From Mytilus californianus (lineage: Eukaryota; Mollusca; Bivalvia; Mytilida; Mytilidae): 64,000 bases of DNA. Below are positions 11,101-23,405 of this stretch, piece after piece. The stretch's first letter is position 1; every line of letters begins with the position of its first letter. The translations under genes and the position numbers were made by a program. The stretch is taken from contig NW_026262701.1 of NCBI RefSeq assembly GCF_021869535.1, forward strand, positions 4,045,501 to 4,109,500, in the 5' to 3' direction. The notes below the pieces were generated by a model. It made no database searches, was not told the DNA's origin, and saw only the letters and a list, made by a program, of their open reading frames with translations.

Positions 11101-14100
11101 TAACCACAAGCTCTAAATCAAAGCGCCAAAGCGCTGTAAAGGCAGTTAATTACAGGTTGTGTGTATTTTTAGTCCAGTTATATCATTATCTTGCATAGTA
11201 CAGTGTACTTATCAGAGGTGGCTTTCAGTATTTAAGATTTAGAGTTCTCTAATGATATTGAACAAGTTTTATGAATGTCATATTCTGAGCACTATATGAA
11301 AGCGATTGTTCTCACTTGTTTATGAACTAGTGCATTATGTCCAGTTTGTACCTTTTTTTATCTATGTTTATAGTCAAATACTGTTTAAAATAGTTAGGCA
11401 TTTTCTTTTTAGTAATAAGTAAATGTTATCAACTGTATTTTATTCGACTTTGCAAATGTGGTTTGTTACTGGTAAGTATGGATGATAGTTGTTTCATTGG
11501 CAATCATAACACATCTCCTTATTTATATAATGATCTATATTCAACGACCTCAGGTACAAAAAAAATATATGTAACTAAACTATGATGGGAAACCTTTGAC
11601 TTCTTTCTTTTATATAAACTTTTGATTTGGTACCATAGTACTATGTAGAATAAATGTACATTGCAACATGTCAACTCTTTCAATAACAATACTTTTTTTA
11701 GAAACTATAACTCCAAGCAAAATTATATTTCCAAGTATAAAGTAATTTATGAATGAAACAAGAGGCTCTCAAGAGCCTGAATTGCTCACCTGTATATCAG
11801 AGGAGAAGATTTTTTAATGTTAGCAAACTTGATGAACAAATTGTGTAAAATTGTCTTTAAAGGGCAATAACTCCTTAAGGGGTCACTTGACAATTATGGT
11901 CTTATTAACTTTTTTGTAGATCTTACTTTGCTGAACATTATTGCTGTTTACAGTTTATATCTATCTATAATAATATTCAAGATAACAAAAAACTGCAAAA
12001 TTTCCTTAAAACTACCAATTTAGTGGCAGCAACCCAACAATGGGTTGTTCGATTCGTCTGAAAATTTCAGGGCTGATAGATCTTGACCAATTGAACAATT
12101 TTACCCCGTGTCAGATTTGCTCTAAAAGCTTTAGTTTTTAAGATATAAGCCAAAAACTGCATTTGACCCCTATGTTCTATTTTTAGCCATGGTGGCCATG
12201 TTTGTTGATGGAGCAAAACTTCGGATATAATTTATAAACTATATACCCTAAGGAACATTTAGTTAAAGTTTGAAGGTATTTGGCCCGGTAGTTTCAGAGG
12301 AGAAGATTTTTGAAATAGTTTACAACGACAATGAACTGCTTAAAGCATTTTTGAGTTGTTGTCCAAAAACTGGAAAATCCCCCCTTTTTTAATGAATAAA
12401 ACCCCACAACTCAGAAATGTAAAATCTAAAATTTATAAAATTCTAAAGGGAGCTTACGGATTGATAATTTAGTCTTAGATGCAAGATTTTTTTATCAGTT
12501 GTTAGTGGATTTGAACTAGCTCTCAGTAAATGCGAGTACTCTCAGATCTGTACTTAGTGTCTTTTTGTTGTTTGGATGTACAACTTCCCGGCCATGGCCA
12601 CTTGTATTTGTATTTATCCATCTGATGAGTTAAGCCTCTTTCAACTGATTTTTATAGTTCGTTCTTATATTGTACTGTTACACCACTGTCCCAGGTTAGG
12701 GGGAGGGTTGGGATCCCGCTAACATGTTTAACCCCGCCACATTCTGTATGTACATGTATGTGCCCGTCCCAAGTCAGGAGCCTGTAATTCAGTGGTTGAT
12801 GTTTGTTTATAAATGTGTTGCATATTTGTTATTCGTTCATTTTTTGTACATAAATTAGGCCGTTAGTTTTCTTGTTTGAATTGTTTTACTTTGTCATTTC
12901 GGGGCCTTTTATAGCTCACTGTGCGGTATGGGCTTTGCTCATTGTTGAAGGCCGTACTGTGACCTTTAGCTGTTAATTTCTGTGTCATATGGTCTCTTGT
13001 GGAGAGTTGTCTCATTGGCAATCATACCACATCTTCTTTTTTATATGTACATCAACAGATATAAACAATTCACCAAAGTCAAGGTGAGACAACAAAACTT
13101 AGTTGTAAGATCTCTGAAATTTTTTACACGGTACGAGTTTTTCTCATTGTTGGAGATTGCAGGGTGACAGTTACACCTGTAACTGCTTAAACCCATTTCT
13201 TATACACTTTGGTTCGATAAACTCACTGAATATCATACCACATCTCCTTATTTCTATATGCATTACAATTTACATGTGCATGTAATTGTAAATATATATA
13301 TATATCAGAACAAAATTCATTGCGTCACTTTTATTTACGCATCATTTGGCACAATACAAGTTCTAAAATTACACAACATAATACAACTAAATGTTATTTC
13401 AGATGAAAGTTTTGTTTCAGTTCTATTCATAGGATTTATTAGAATTTTGTACATGTATGTTTTGCCAAGTCCAATAATTCGCTCTATGTGCATGTGTTAA
13501 GTGGAGACTTTTCAATCCTGTATAAGAGTTTTGGAACTAATTCTGTTTCTTTTTTTGAAAAAAGTTAACAAACAAATCTTGCACATTTAAACCTTTGTCT
13601 GCCATCACACTGTCACCTGGATCACATAATTGAACTATTCTACATCTTTCAACTATTTCACAGTCACTGGTACAACCAACATATGCATTAGAGACATAGT
13701 TGACTAAACCACCAGGTGTCGAACATACAAAATGTACAAGTATTTTCAGTGTTTCTGTTTTTATATGATGAAAAGGTTGCCTGAGCTCTAGGAGCTTTAG
13801 GTTTTATCACGGGATATTCTGTGCTGTCAATAATAATCCAAGTTGTAGGAAACTTTAATTTGAAGTTGGATGGCGAAAAATACCTGACTAAACCACTAGA
13901 TGGCCAAGTGTTAGCCTCACACCACTGTTTAGACATAAAAACAATCCATGTATACACAATATTCTTAACACTAGACTCAATCTAGAATCTAGACAGTTCA
14001 AAGTTGGTTGTATAATGCCTCAATTTCATCAAAGTCATAAAAAAACTGATTTTCAACTGACACCCTATCAATTTGAAAATATATGTATCTCAAACAATGT

Positions 14101-17100
14101 GCTGCTGGACCAAGTGTGGTCAAAACAAATAAAAATTTAGTATACAACTCTAAACCGGTATAAAAATGCATGGCTGTGTCACATGTCTTCATTTCAAAAT
14201 TCTCTGCTGAAAACATAGGCATTGATGGTCTTTGTGAAATTCCATCTGTGAAGCTCAACATTAGCTCGACAGTTGGTGGTGGACAGTCATAAATCCTTTC
14301 TGCAGTATGAATGACTTCTTCAGGAAAACCAACTTTACAATCAAAACTTTCCTCTAGATTTCTACTACAATATTCATCAAGTTTAGTTCTTTTGTTTTCA
14401 CAGGAAACTGCCCCGATTTTTCTTTTTGCGGACGGTTCAGTCTTTTGCTTGGTCCAGGAAAATAGGCTGGGAATGGCAGTAGACTTAAGTCTCTGTATGG
14501 TGGATTTGCGCCCTGAAAAAAGGTTATAAAACATTAGTTTTTTGATAATCAAATGAACTTCCATTAGCAATGTATACTTTGTACTACCTGGCAAAATATT
14601 AACTAGATTTATTCATTACAAACTGGATAAAACTATGTTTGCCTGATTCAATGTATGTTATGTAAATCCAAAGGACAAACAATGAGAGACTTATGCAACA
14701 AGCGTACATTGTTTGTACCTAAATAACTATAATATAGACGAGAGCATGTCATTGTTTGGGTAACACAAATGACCGAATAACACCGTTATTATCCAAATAA
14801 AAATTGTAATCACCGAATAACACTTGAAATTTTAATATTAGCACATATTGGTGACATTTAAACATTGATAATTAAATATTATTGTATTATAAGTGTATTT
14901 TATAACTTAATAAACAGCTGCGCCATGAGCGCATGATACGTCCTTCGTCTTGTGTGTGAATTTTTATGCAATAAGCATAAATAGTTTCTGACATATGGCG
15001 TGACATGCGAAAACCCCCTTTTTTTTAACAAAAAACTCAATATCTCTAAAATAAAATTTTGAATCAAAACCAAAAAGCATACAGATCTTTAGATTAATAT
15101 AACTAAGAAGTGTGTAAAATTTTAAGCAATAATCATAAATCGTTTTTGAGATACAGTGCGACATGTGAAAACCCCCCCCCCTTTAAAAAAAAAAAAAAAA
15201 AAATCAATATCTCAAAAATAAAATTTTGAATCAAAACCAAAAAGTATACAAATCTTTAGATTAATATAACTAAGAAGTGTGTAAAATTTTAAGCAATAAT
15301 CATAAATCGTTTTAGAGATACGGCGCGACATGTGAAAAACCCCTCCCCCTTTTTTTACAAAATAATCAATAACTCAAAAATAAAATTTTGAATCATCACC
15401 AAAAAGTATACAGATCTTAAGGTTAATATAACTAAGAAGTTGGTAAAGTTTTAAGCAATAATCATAAACTGTTTTTGAGATACGGTGCGACATGTGAAAA
15501 ACCCCTCCCCCTTTTTTAACAAAATACTCAATATCTCTAAAATAAAATTTTGAATCATCACCAAAAAGTATACAGATCTCAAGATTAATATAACTAAGAA
15601 GTGTGTAAAGTTTTAAGCAATAATCATAAATTGTTTATGAGATATGGCACGACATGTGAAAAAAAACACACACCTGTTTTAGTTACTAAGTCCCGTAACT
15701 CAAAAAGTTTTAATCTTATTTTCACCAAAAAGTATACAGATCGTTTGACCATCATAAGAAACAACTATGTTAAGTTTCATGAAATTTGGATAAGTCATTC
15801 TCAAGTTAAGGTGCAACATGTTGACGCCGGACAGACAGACGGACAGACAGACGGACGGACGCCGGACATTTGTATAACATAATACGTCCCGTCAAAAATT
15901 TGACGGGCGTATAAAAATGATTTATAGAAAGCAGGTAAGTTCATAAAGATCGCATTAAATATTAGTGTGTACATCCAACATGGCAACCAAGGAAAACACA
16001 ATGGGAAGAATAAAAGAATGTTTTTGTTCCTGTTAACATTGTCATTGATATTTTTCAAGTAAGCCTATGAGGCATAGCTTATGCATTCCTGTCATTACTA
16101 CATTAGCATAATTACTGCTAAAATAATTCTCAGTATGATATACCTCCTATAAGAAATCATTATAATTGTAGCAATCACCAAAAAATCTCAAACAGATCAC
16201 ATTGAATCGTAATCCAAAAAATTATGACGTCTTGAATAATTTAACCACCCCCTTTTTAGGCTTTTATTGTAAAACAATAATTGCGGTTGTAAACAGACTT
16301 TGGTTTATTCGCATGGCGATTACATATATAACTATATATTTCAAAAAGAAAATAGAGTTTTACCATGAATAGTTTCCTGCACGTAGTCTTTTTCAGTAAA
16401 ATGTGCCTTGCAAACAACAGCTGATTGAGATGGACTCCACGATTTCATCGTGATCTCGTCCAATCTGCGTATGGGCCATGGCGTTGATCCAACTGTTCCT
16501 TCTTTTTAAGTCATTTGGAAATGCATGTCCTCTTCTTAAATGACACCCAGGTACACAACAACAAGTACTTGGCATCGTTAATTAAAAATGTCACTGTAAT
16601 AGTTGCACAGTGCACAAACCGGAAGTTGAGGAACAGGATCGGCTACCACGGCGCCACCTATTCAGGAACGATAATTTGCTACTTTATATAACTGCGAAAT
16701 AACAATAACGTTAGACGGGTTCACGTGCATAAACAGAAATGCGCTTTAAATTGTATAATATAATTCATGTTCAGTCGACCTTTAATTATTATATCAACGA
16801 CTGAAATGATTTATAAACATCTAGATTGCAGATAACACTCGAAATTAACCCGAGCTCTTTCCACACGGAATTCAAATAATTCTAGTTTGTCAATCGGTTG
16901 ACTGCTTATAATGCAAAATACAAGTATATCAAAAGTTTTTAAAACTAACAAAACACAACGATCATTTCTCTATTTCCCAATGTAAATGAAATGATACAAA
17001 AAACATTTTATATCACAATAAGAAGAGGAGAGAATTCAACATTTCCGGATCTACTTGGAGCCTAATGACCCCCCACGTAGATAAGTTGGATATCGCGGAA

Positions 17101-20100
17101 GGAAGGATTAACCCGGCAACCAGAAAGGCATTAAAGCACTGCCTTTAAAAATGCTCCATACATTCTTTACTAATAATCATCATTTAAAAAAATCTATATT
17201 GTGAACTACAAATTTAAAAAAAAAATGGGTTTAACAATTTTTCTATTCGTACTTCATACATATAATATCTGCCAGGTGAACTATATTTCGGTCAGGCAAA
17301 ATTTTTCCTTTAGCGGAGCAGATGTCATGCAAAGATTTCAAACTTTAGAGAACACTGTATTTTGTTATATACCTGCAGTTAAAAGTTCCTGTTCCATAAT
17401 GCCACAACCCAACACTTCTAACCATTCTCCTTGGAATTTAATCTCTAGTTCCCATGATGGATGGGTAAACGGGAAATATGCATCAACCCATTGTGTTTCA
17501 ACATCTAAAATATACACTATAATAATTAAATCATAATTAATGAGTATCAATAAGTGTAATTATATAATGCCTTATCTTGATCTGATATTCTGTTTTGTGG
17601 CTCACTTCTTGAGAAAGAACCAAAGCGGTTTGCCAAAAAAAAAGTATTTGTATTTATCGTTTGAAGAAATACAAAAATGCATGTTAATATGTCTTTTGAT
17701 TGAGTTAAGCCATTTCAATTGATATTTTATAGTGTGTCTTTCTACGTTGTGTGATGTTACATTCAGGTTAGGGTGAAGGTTGGCGCCTGTCAAAACATTT
17801 AAACCCGCTACATTTGTTTGCACCTGTCATAAGTCAGGAACCCGTTGTTCAGTGGTTGTCGTTTGATGATGTGGTTCATAAGTGTTTCTTGTTTGTCGTT
17901 TTTTATATAGATTAGATCGTTGGTTCTCCTGTTTGAATGGTTTCACATTAGTCATTTTTGGGGCCCTTTATAGCTTGCTGTTCTGTGTGAGCCAAGGCTC
18001 TGCGTTGAAGGCTGAACTTTGACCTATAATGGTTTACTTTTTACAAATTGTGACTTGGATGAAGAGTCTCTTTGGCACTCATACCACATCTTCTTATATC
18101 TATATGATCTTTACTGGGAAATAATAATGCAGTAATAAAATCAAGTGTGATAATGATATATCATTGTTGGCTGGAAATACCCTGCTAGTAATTGACTTAT
18201 TATAGCTGACCATACGGTATAGGTTTTTCTCATTGTTGAAGGATGTACGGTTGCCTATAATTGTTTACATCCACTTCATTTGAACTTGGGTGGATAGTTG
18301 TTTCATTGGCAATCATACCACATCTCCTTATTCTTATATTATTCACACTGTAGAAAATTTAAAACATGGAAAACAATAACAAAATGTATTTCAGAAAAAC
18401 AGTTAATGTTTCATGCATCAATTTTTCCTTTTTTTTTTAAATTTTCTCTTATAAAAAGTCTGCTTTTGAAATTGTGTAATTTCTGATAAAAAAATACAAA
18501 AGTCCACCAGTTTCAGCTGATATTTTCATGATAGCATAATTTAGCAAAATGTTTTCATTATAATCCATCTGTGTTGTTCATAAAAAGTAATAAGAATTAG
18601 ATCTGCAACTGATAAGGTAATTTATAATATCTCATTACGGATTTATCTTGGAATTAGATTAATTTGCTATATTCTCATATTAAAAGTAATTTACATTGTG
18701 CATCATCATTTCTGCAAATTTAATGTCTCCTTTTTATGCAGATAAAACATAATAATGCAACTCTTTACATATTACTATACACAAACCTTTTCCAAACAAC
18801 TCAAAAGCAAGACTTTCTAAAGTTGATTTTAATTCATGTTCCAGGATCATCACAGCTTCTTTAGTGTGTAATGGCTGTTTGGTTTCATTTTTTTCACCAT
18901 TTTCAAATATCTGGTAATCACCAGTGATGTTCATTTTGGAAAAAAGCTACAAGTTAAAATTGTTCAATTAAGATAGGGTGTGAAGACTTAAGACAATCAT
19001 GTGCTAACCTCCAATGAAGTGCAAAAACCATTTGTTTGACCCAAACACCATTATAAAGCTAAAAAAATTACAAAGATGACATTGACAAATCAAAAATTGA
19101 AAACAACACGTTATTGATTTCTTACGTTCGAAGTGCTTTTCTGGATTAACCTTCATCAGGAACGTACAAAGCCAAATATTTGAAAGGTTGACACCTGCCA
19201 CCTGCACACACACAGGCAGAAGTATGTTGTGTTTCCAAGCATATGAATCTTCTAGTACTTACAGCTAACAATGATTCATGCAGGCAGTGGCATTTTAATA
19301 TTATACAATTATCGCCTTTGAATGAGGTCAATACAAGGATACATTCACCTGAATGAAGTATATTGATTGAGAATGAAGTCAGAGATCAATATCCTTCTTT
19401 GGGTCGATATATCCTGTATTGACCTCATACAAAAGCTATAATTGTTATATTATTAATTTCCTACCATGTTTGTATCAGAACATTTGTTGGAATTTTAAAG
19501 ATATCATATTGTCTCTTTGACAATAACAACATATTAGTTGTTATTTCAATTAAAATTTATGTTTTTTTGGGTACATCTTATGTATTTGAAGATTTGTTTT
19601 TCAAATAATCGACCATAAATATACACTTTTTAAAAACTTTTAACAATATCATGAAATTCATTAGATGATGTTACAAAGTATCTCGGGAAGGGGGGCCACT
19701 TCAATACTTAATTGATAGGGGGTGCCGCTGGGGTTCTTTTACCCCACACTTTTCATACAAATAATATCTTAACAATGTATAATATACCTATATATTACTT
19801 AGGTAAAAATGTACCCTTTTCACATATTGGTTGGGTTTCGTGTAGTGTGTTGAAAAATGGAATATTAGAGGCTAAATTAAGATTTCTTATGTTACCTTTT
19901 CCATCGGCACGTCCTATCAACTTGTAGATAGGAAGTGGCCCCCCTGAGCAAAGTATATTGGTTTTTAGATATTCTAAAAATAACCGTGCAATATCACTTT
20001 TATATCTGTGTTTACAATGTACTTTTGAAAATATAGATTTACATGTGACTATTCCTGAACGAATGAAATAAGTCAAAATATACAAATTAATAATATCATT

Positions 20101-20954
20101 ACATATATATATTAGTAATAAATATTGATTTTTTTGTTGACTTGATGCATGTCTTACACTTACCTTAACCTTAATTACTGTATCTTAATTCAAATACTTC
20201 ACTCCAAAAGTGAACATAATGAAAAGAATTAGAAATTTATACAACATTTTTCAAGTGAATTTTACAAAAAAAATTATAAAATGGTGACAGACAGAATTTT
20301 CTAATTCAAATTTTCTAAAATCAGTACTTTTCTGCAATGTATGTTCTAACATAGAGTGGCAAGTTCAAGTGCTGTTCTGCTTACCTCCTGGCCTCTATAA
20401 AGTCTTACTCCTTCTGCCTGATGGAAAATTGGATAGTGACTTGAATCAATAGTATCCCTTCTATACACATCACCGAATACAAGGAAGGCATTCAGTCCAG
20501 TTCTTATTAAATCACTTTGATGTGCTGATGTATGGGCACGTAACATGTACTGGGAATTCAGGTAAAAACTCTCAGATGGTTTACGACTGATGTGATCAAC
20601 AGGCACTAATAAACTATCAAAATTCTGATGTAACGTCACAACTGGACTGATACTGTCATATACAGAAAACACAGGATTTTTCTGTCGATTTATAAAGTTC
20701 TCGTAAAAGTAATCAACTATTTGTTGTTTCAATAAATTCAAAGGATGGTGTTTCATGTTATGTAAACTGATTCCAATTTTTGGTATTAAGCTTGATCTAA
20801 TATTTGTCACATGATCAGTTTGATATTTCTTTCCTAATAATTCAATTGTACCATTTTTCTCTGAATACTTTGGACTTGTACAATAACAACACCTGATCAG
20901 CTGAAAACTTCTCAGAGAATGTTTCAATGTGGCATGTAAGACTGGACAAATCAT
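7846..20954 (-). CDS. FARS2: FARS2, mitochondrial phenylalanyl-tRNA synthetase (five coding exons, complete)
   Basis: The enzyme charges mitochondrial tRNA-Phe with phenylalanine using ATP and works as a single chain in the matrix. Coding exons are 20385-20954, 18787-18946, 17373-17504, 9909-10072 and 7846-8139. All splice sites are GT-AG and phases agree, giving 439 residues against about 451 in human. The N-terminus is basic and free of acidic residues up to about residue 31, as expected for a mitochondrial presequence. Class II synthetase features are present: LRAHTSAHQ (138-146), [10 protein letters not shown] (161-170), the [10 protein letters not shown] motif 2 region (173-182), [12 protein letters not shown] (254-265), [14 protein letters not shown] (269-282) and motif 3 GLGLERLAM (299-307). 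The last 97 residues are the ferredoxin-fold anticodon-binding domain ([20 protein letters not shown]). The ATG at 20954 is chosen because the in-frame codons upstream run into a likely splice acceptor. The gene diverges from LYRM4, as in human. Confidence 0.96.
8540..8960 (+). repeat. Mytilid dispersed repeat (family M) in FARS2 intron 4
   Basis: Ordered blocks TTCAGATAAGGGTGAAGG, AAACCCGCTGCAATTG, TGGGGCCCTTTATAGC and a 3' end TTGGCACTCATACCACATCT then TCTTATATCTAT. Close in sequence to the copy at 17685-18105. Confidence 0.65.
9480..9800. repeat. Family M repeat, two pieces in opposite orientation
   Basis: About 80 bp in plus orientation (GGTTAGGGTGAAGGTTGGTG and on) is followed from about 9600 by a minus-orientation piece (GAGCATTGGCTCACACCGAA to CTAAGGACAGGTGCAT). 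The head-to-head arrangement lies about 100 bp downstream of FARS2 exon 4, within the intron. Confidence 0.5.
9909..10072 (-). CDS. FARS2: FARS2 coding exon 4
   Basis: 164 bp between acceptor TTTTGTAG and donor GTAAAT, phase 1 in and phase 0 out. Carries motif 3, [14 protein letters not shown], whose arginine binds ATP in class II enzymes, then IPDIRQFW. It is separated from exon 3 by a 7.3-kb intron that holds a broken transposase-derived gene and several repeats. Confidence 0.95.
11759..12345 (+). repeat. Dispersed mollusc repeat, family A, with 5' hairpin
   Basis: Begins with AGAGGCTCTCAAGAGCCT, which forms a 7-bp hairpin, then GAATTGCTCACCTG. Continues through AAAGGGCAATAACTCCTTAA, CAACCCAACAATGGGTTGTT and AGCCATGGTGGCCATGTTTG. 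The same sequence lies inverted at 48700-49443. Non-coding. Confidence 0.65.
12500..13255 (+). repeat. Two family M copies, the second truncated
   Basis: A long copy (CCACTGTCCCAGGTTAGGGG, CCGCCACATTCTGTATGTAC, GGGGCCTTTTATAGCTCACT) ends near 13045 with TCATTGGCAATCATACCACA. A shorter, more diverged copy follows to about 13255. Confidence 0.6.
13560..16575 (-). pseudogene. Broken THAP zinc finger / DDE transposase-derived gene
   Basis: Two exons. Exon 1 (16364-16575) starts [11 protein letters not shown] and encodes a THAP C2CH finger; the second half ([19 protein letters not shown]) is in another frame, so a frameshift lies near 16470. Exon 2 starts at 14512 after TTTTTCAG with the THAP end box AIPSLFSW, then a DDE_4-type transposase: [36 protein letters not shown] and later [10 protein letters not shown] and [11 protein letters not shown]. 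Further lesions: a T-run frameshift near 14040, an in-frame stop near 13985 and a frameshift near 13755. The C-terminal third is missing after about 13560. THAP plus DDE_4 proteins are known domesticated or PIF-like transposases. It lies inside FARS2 intron 3 on the same strand. Homopolymer errors in the assembly could explain some of the breaks, not all. Confidence 0.8.
14920..15914 (+). mobile_element. Pearl-like element: about 162-bp core array, ACGG microsatellite, perfect end hairpin
   Basis: The block GACATGTGAAAA recurs at 15002 (variant), 15160, 15327, 15489 and 15651, about 158-167 bp apart, each with CACCAAAAAGTATACAGATC and a C-rich run. GGACAGACAGACGG microsatellite at about 15829-15870. 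The end hairpin CCCGTCAAA-aa-TTTGACGGG (15888-15907) sits inside ATACG/CGTAT. ATACGTCC at 14936 is the inverted partner of GGGCGTAT. Same plan as 4030-5183 with an unrelated core. It is inserted in the intron of the THAP pseudogene. Confidence 0.65.
17373..17504 (-). CDS. FARS2: FARS2 coding exon 3
   Basis: 132 bp between acceptor ATATTTTAG and donor GTATAT, phase 1 on both sides. Encodes the catalytic core strands [17 protein letters not shown] and [17 protein letters not shown]. Confidence 0.95.
17685..18340 (+). repeat. Two family M copies in FARS2 intron 2
   Basis: A full copy (17685-18105) ends GGCACTCATACCACATCTTC. A second, short copy (18175-18340) ends TTGTTTCATTGGCAATCATA. They represent two subfamilies, with the 3' variants CACTCATACC and CAATCATACC. 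Confidence 0.6.
18787..18946 (-). CDS. FARS2: FARS2 coding exon 2
   Basis: 160 bp between acceptor CTTGTAG and donor GTTTGT, phase 0 in and phase 1 out. Encodes residues 191-243 and one base of codon 244. It opens with LFSK, as in vertebrate FARS2, and contains the helix [20 protein letters not shown]. Confidence 0.93.
19690..19944. mobile_element. Small MITE with G-rich terminal inverted repeats
   Basis: GGGGGGCCACTTC at the left is exactly inverted as GAAGTGGCCCCCC at the right, and the match resumes inward as TTGATAGG..GTGCCG. 255 bp in all, no coding capacity. No clear target duplication in the flanks (GGGAA left, TGAGC right). It lies in FARS2 intron 1. Confidence 0.6.
20385..20954 (-). 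CDS. FARS2: FARS2 coding exon 1
   Basis: Encodes residues 1-190: presequence and the first part of the class II catalytic domain. It ends GGCCAGGAG followed by GTAAGC, a strong phase-0 donor. A TTATTTTTAG acceptor-like sequence directly before TACCAAGATG suggests that the 5' UTR is split by another intron. Confidence 0.95.
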
Positions 20955-21296
20955 CTTGGTACTAAAAATAACCAACTGAAATATGTATACTTTATCTTTA
21001 TAGTTCTGAAATATAGAATTGAATTAACTTCTTTCATAAGATCAATAAGAAATTCCTACATTACAGTTTTTTTTTCATGTATTCAGCAACTAGTTTGACC
21101 TCGTTAATATGAGCCTGTAAAGTTACAATGTATTTATTAATGAAAAGTATGAACATTTGACATAAACATGATAAAGAAAATGTTGCTGCATTTAAGCAGT
21201 TTTCATGCTTGGCCACAGCCAAGATTTGTAAAATTACTATTTGGCCTGTATGAATTTTAATTACAGGCTAATAGAAAACTACAAAATATTTCAACA

Positions 21297-23405
21297 AGAG
21301 TGCACATGCTGAAATGTCTCGCCTTCTTTACTGACCATTGATTTTATGTTGATAGTTCTAAGTAGAACGCTTTTCTAAACTTACCATGATCCAAGAAATT
21401 GAGGTCAAAGTCAGATAAACCAAACCAGAAATACATGTACACCTTACAATCATTCCATACACCAAATAAAGTTGACCTATTGCTTATAGTTTCGTTGAAA
21501 TGAACTTAGTCAGAAAAAACTTAACATTGACCAATGAACCATGAAAATGAGGTCAAAGTCAGATAAATCATGCCAGACAGACATGTACACCCTACAATCA
21601 ATCTATGCATTAAATATTGTTGACATATTGCTTATAGTATCCAAGGAACAAACTTAACCATGAACACTTAACATTTACCAATGAACCATGAAAATGAGGT
21701 CAAGGTCAGATGATACCTGCCGGACAGACATATACACCTTACAATCATTCCATACACCAAATATAGTTGACATATTGCTCATAGTTTAAGAAAAACAGAC
21801 CAAAACGTAAAAATTTAACACTGAGCAATGAACCCTTAAAATGAGGTAACGGTCAGTTGATACATGCCAGTCAGACATATACACCTAACAATCATTCCAT
21901 ATGCCAAATACAGTTTTATAACATGTGGTTGAGACAATCTAAAGTTAGAGAACAGAAACGAAAAATTCAGCAATTTTTATGTTTATAAAGGGACATAACT
22001 CAAGAATGGTAAAAGTGTCACCACCAAATTTCGTACATAATCTGTATTATGTAGTAATAAGCATTGTGTATAAGTTTCATAATATTTGGTTGAGGCAAAC
22101 TAAAGTTAGAAAACGGAAACAAACAATTTGTACTTGATCTTATTTTTGTGGTAATGAATATTGTGTATAGGTTTCATAATGTTTGGTTGGGGCAAACTTA
22201 AGTTACAGAATGGAAACTAAAAATTTTGCCATCTTTCGATTTATAAAGGGGCATAACTCAATAATGATTAAAGTGACACTAACCAAATTCAACTTGATCT
22301 GTGTTTTATCAGTGGAAGTCAAAATTAAATATTGCATTGTATAAAGCATTGATTGTAGTTGATTCAACTATAATCATGGACAAAGGAAGATAACTCCAAT
22401 TTTAAAAATTACTTGATATTTAGAAGAAAATAAAAATTTTGCAATTTTTCCATTTACAAAGGGCATAACGTTAACTCTAGAACGGTTAAAGTGACGCCAC
22501 CAAAATTCAAACTTGATCTGTGTTTTGTGGTAATAAGCATTGTGTATAAGTTTCATAAAATTTGGTTGAGACAAACTTAAGTTAGAGAACAGAAACTAAA
22601 AATTTTGCAATTTTTCCATTTATAAAGGGCATAACTCTAGAACGGTTAAAATGATGCCACCAAAATTCAAACTTGATCTGTATTTTGTGATAATAAGCAT
22701 TGTGTATAAGTTTCATAACATTTGGTTGAGGCAAACTCAAGTTAGAGAACGGAAACCAATTTTTGGATGTACGTTCGTACCTGCATACAGACGGACAAGG
22801 GTAAAACTTAATGCCCCAACCGCTACAGCGGGGGCATAAAAAGACCAAACACAAAAACTAAACTTTAACCACTGAGTAACCATGAAAATGAGGTCAAGGT
22901 CAGATAACACCTGCCAGTTGGACATGTACTCCTTACAATCAAAATATACACCAAATATAGTAGAACTATATTGCTTATAGTAGCCGAGATATTGACTTGA
23001 CCACAAAAACTTAACCTTGTTCACTGATCCATGAAATGAGGTCGAGGTCAAATGAAAACTGTCTGACAGGCACAAGGACAATGCAAGGTACACACAAACT
23101 AAATATAGTTATCCTTTTACTGATAATAAGAGAGAAATTAACATTACAAAAAATCTTAACTTTTTTTTCAAGTAGTCACTGAACCATGAAAATGAGGTCA
23201 AGGACAATGGACATATGACAGACAGAAACTTCATAACATAAGGCATCTATATACATGTGATATACCAAGTATGAAGCATCTAGGTCTTCCACCTTCTAAA
23301 ATATAAAGCTTTTAAGTACATGTAGTTAGCTAACACTGCTGCCGCCGGATCACTATCCCTATGTCGAGCTTTCTGCAACAGAAGTCTCGGGCTCAACAAA
23401 AATCA
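21297..23405. mobile_element. Pearl-like element with a second one nested inside
   Basis: The outer element starts AAGAGTGCACATGCTGAAAT and ends near GTCGAGCTTTCTGCAACAG. Its core (ACCATGAAAATGAGGTCAAG, CAATCATTCCATACACCAAA) repeats about every 160-170 bp. The nested element, about 21950-22841, has a different core (AAAGGGCATAACTCTAGAAC, ATAAGCATTGTGTATAAG), an ACGGACAAGGGT remnant and an end hairpin CCGCTACAGCGG within GCCCC..GGGGC. Non-coding. It lies upstream of the FARS2 start, possibly in its 5' UTR intron. Confidence 0.55.

Noticed and set aside
20955-20975. Upstream TTG as the FARS2 start
   Set aside because: TTG is not a usual animal start and the stretch ends in a splice-acceptor-like TTTTTAG; the ATG at 20954 is preferred.
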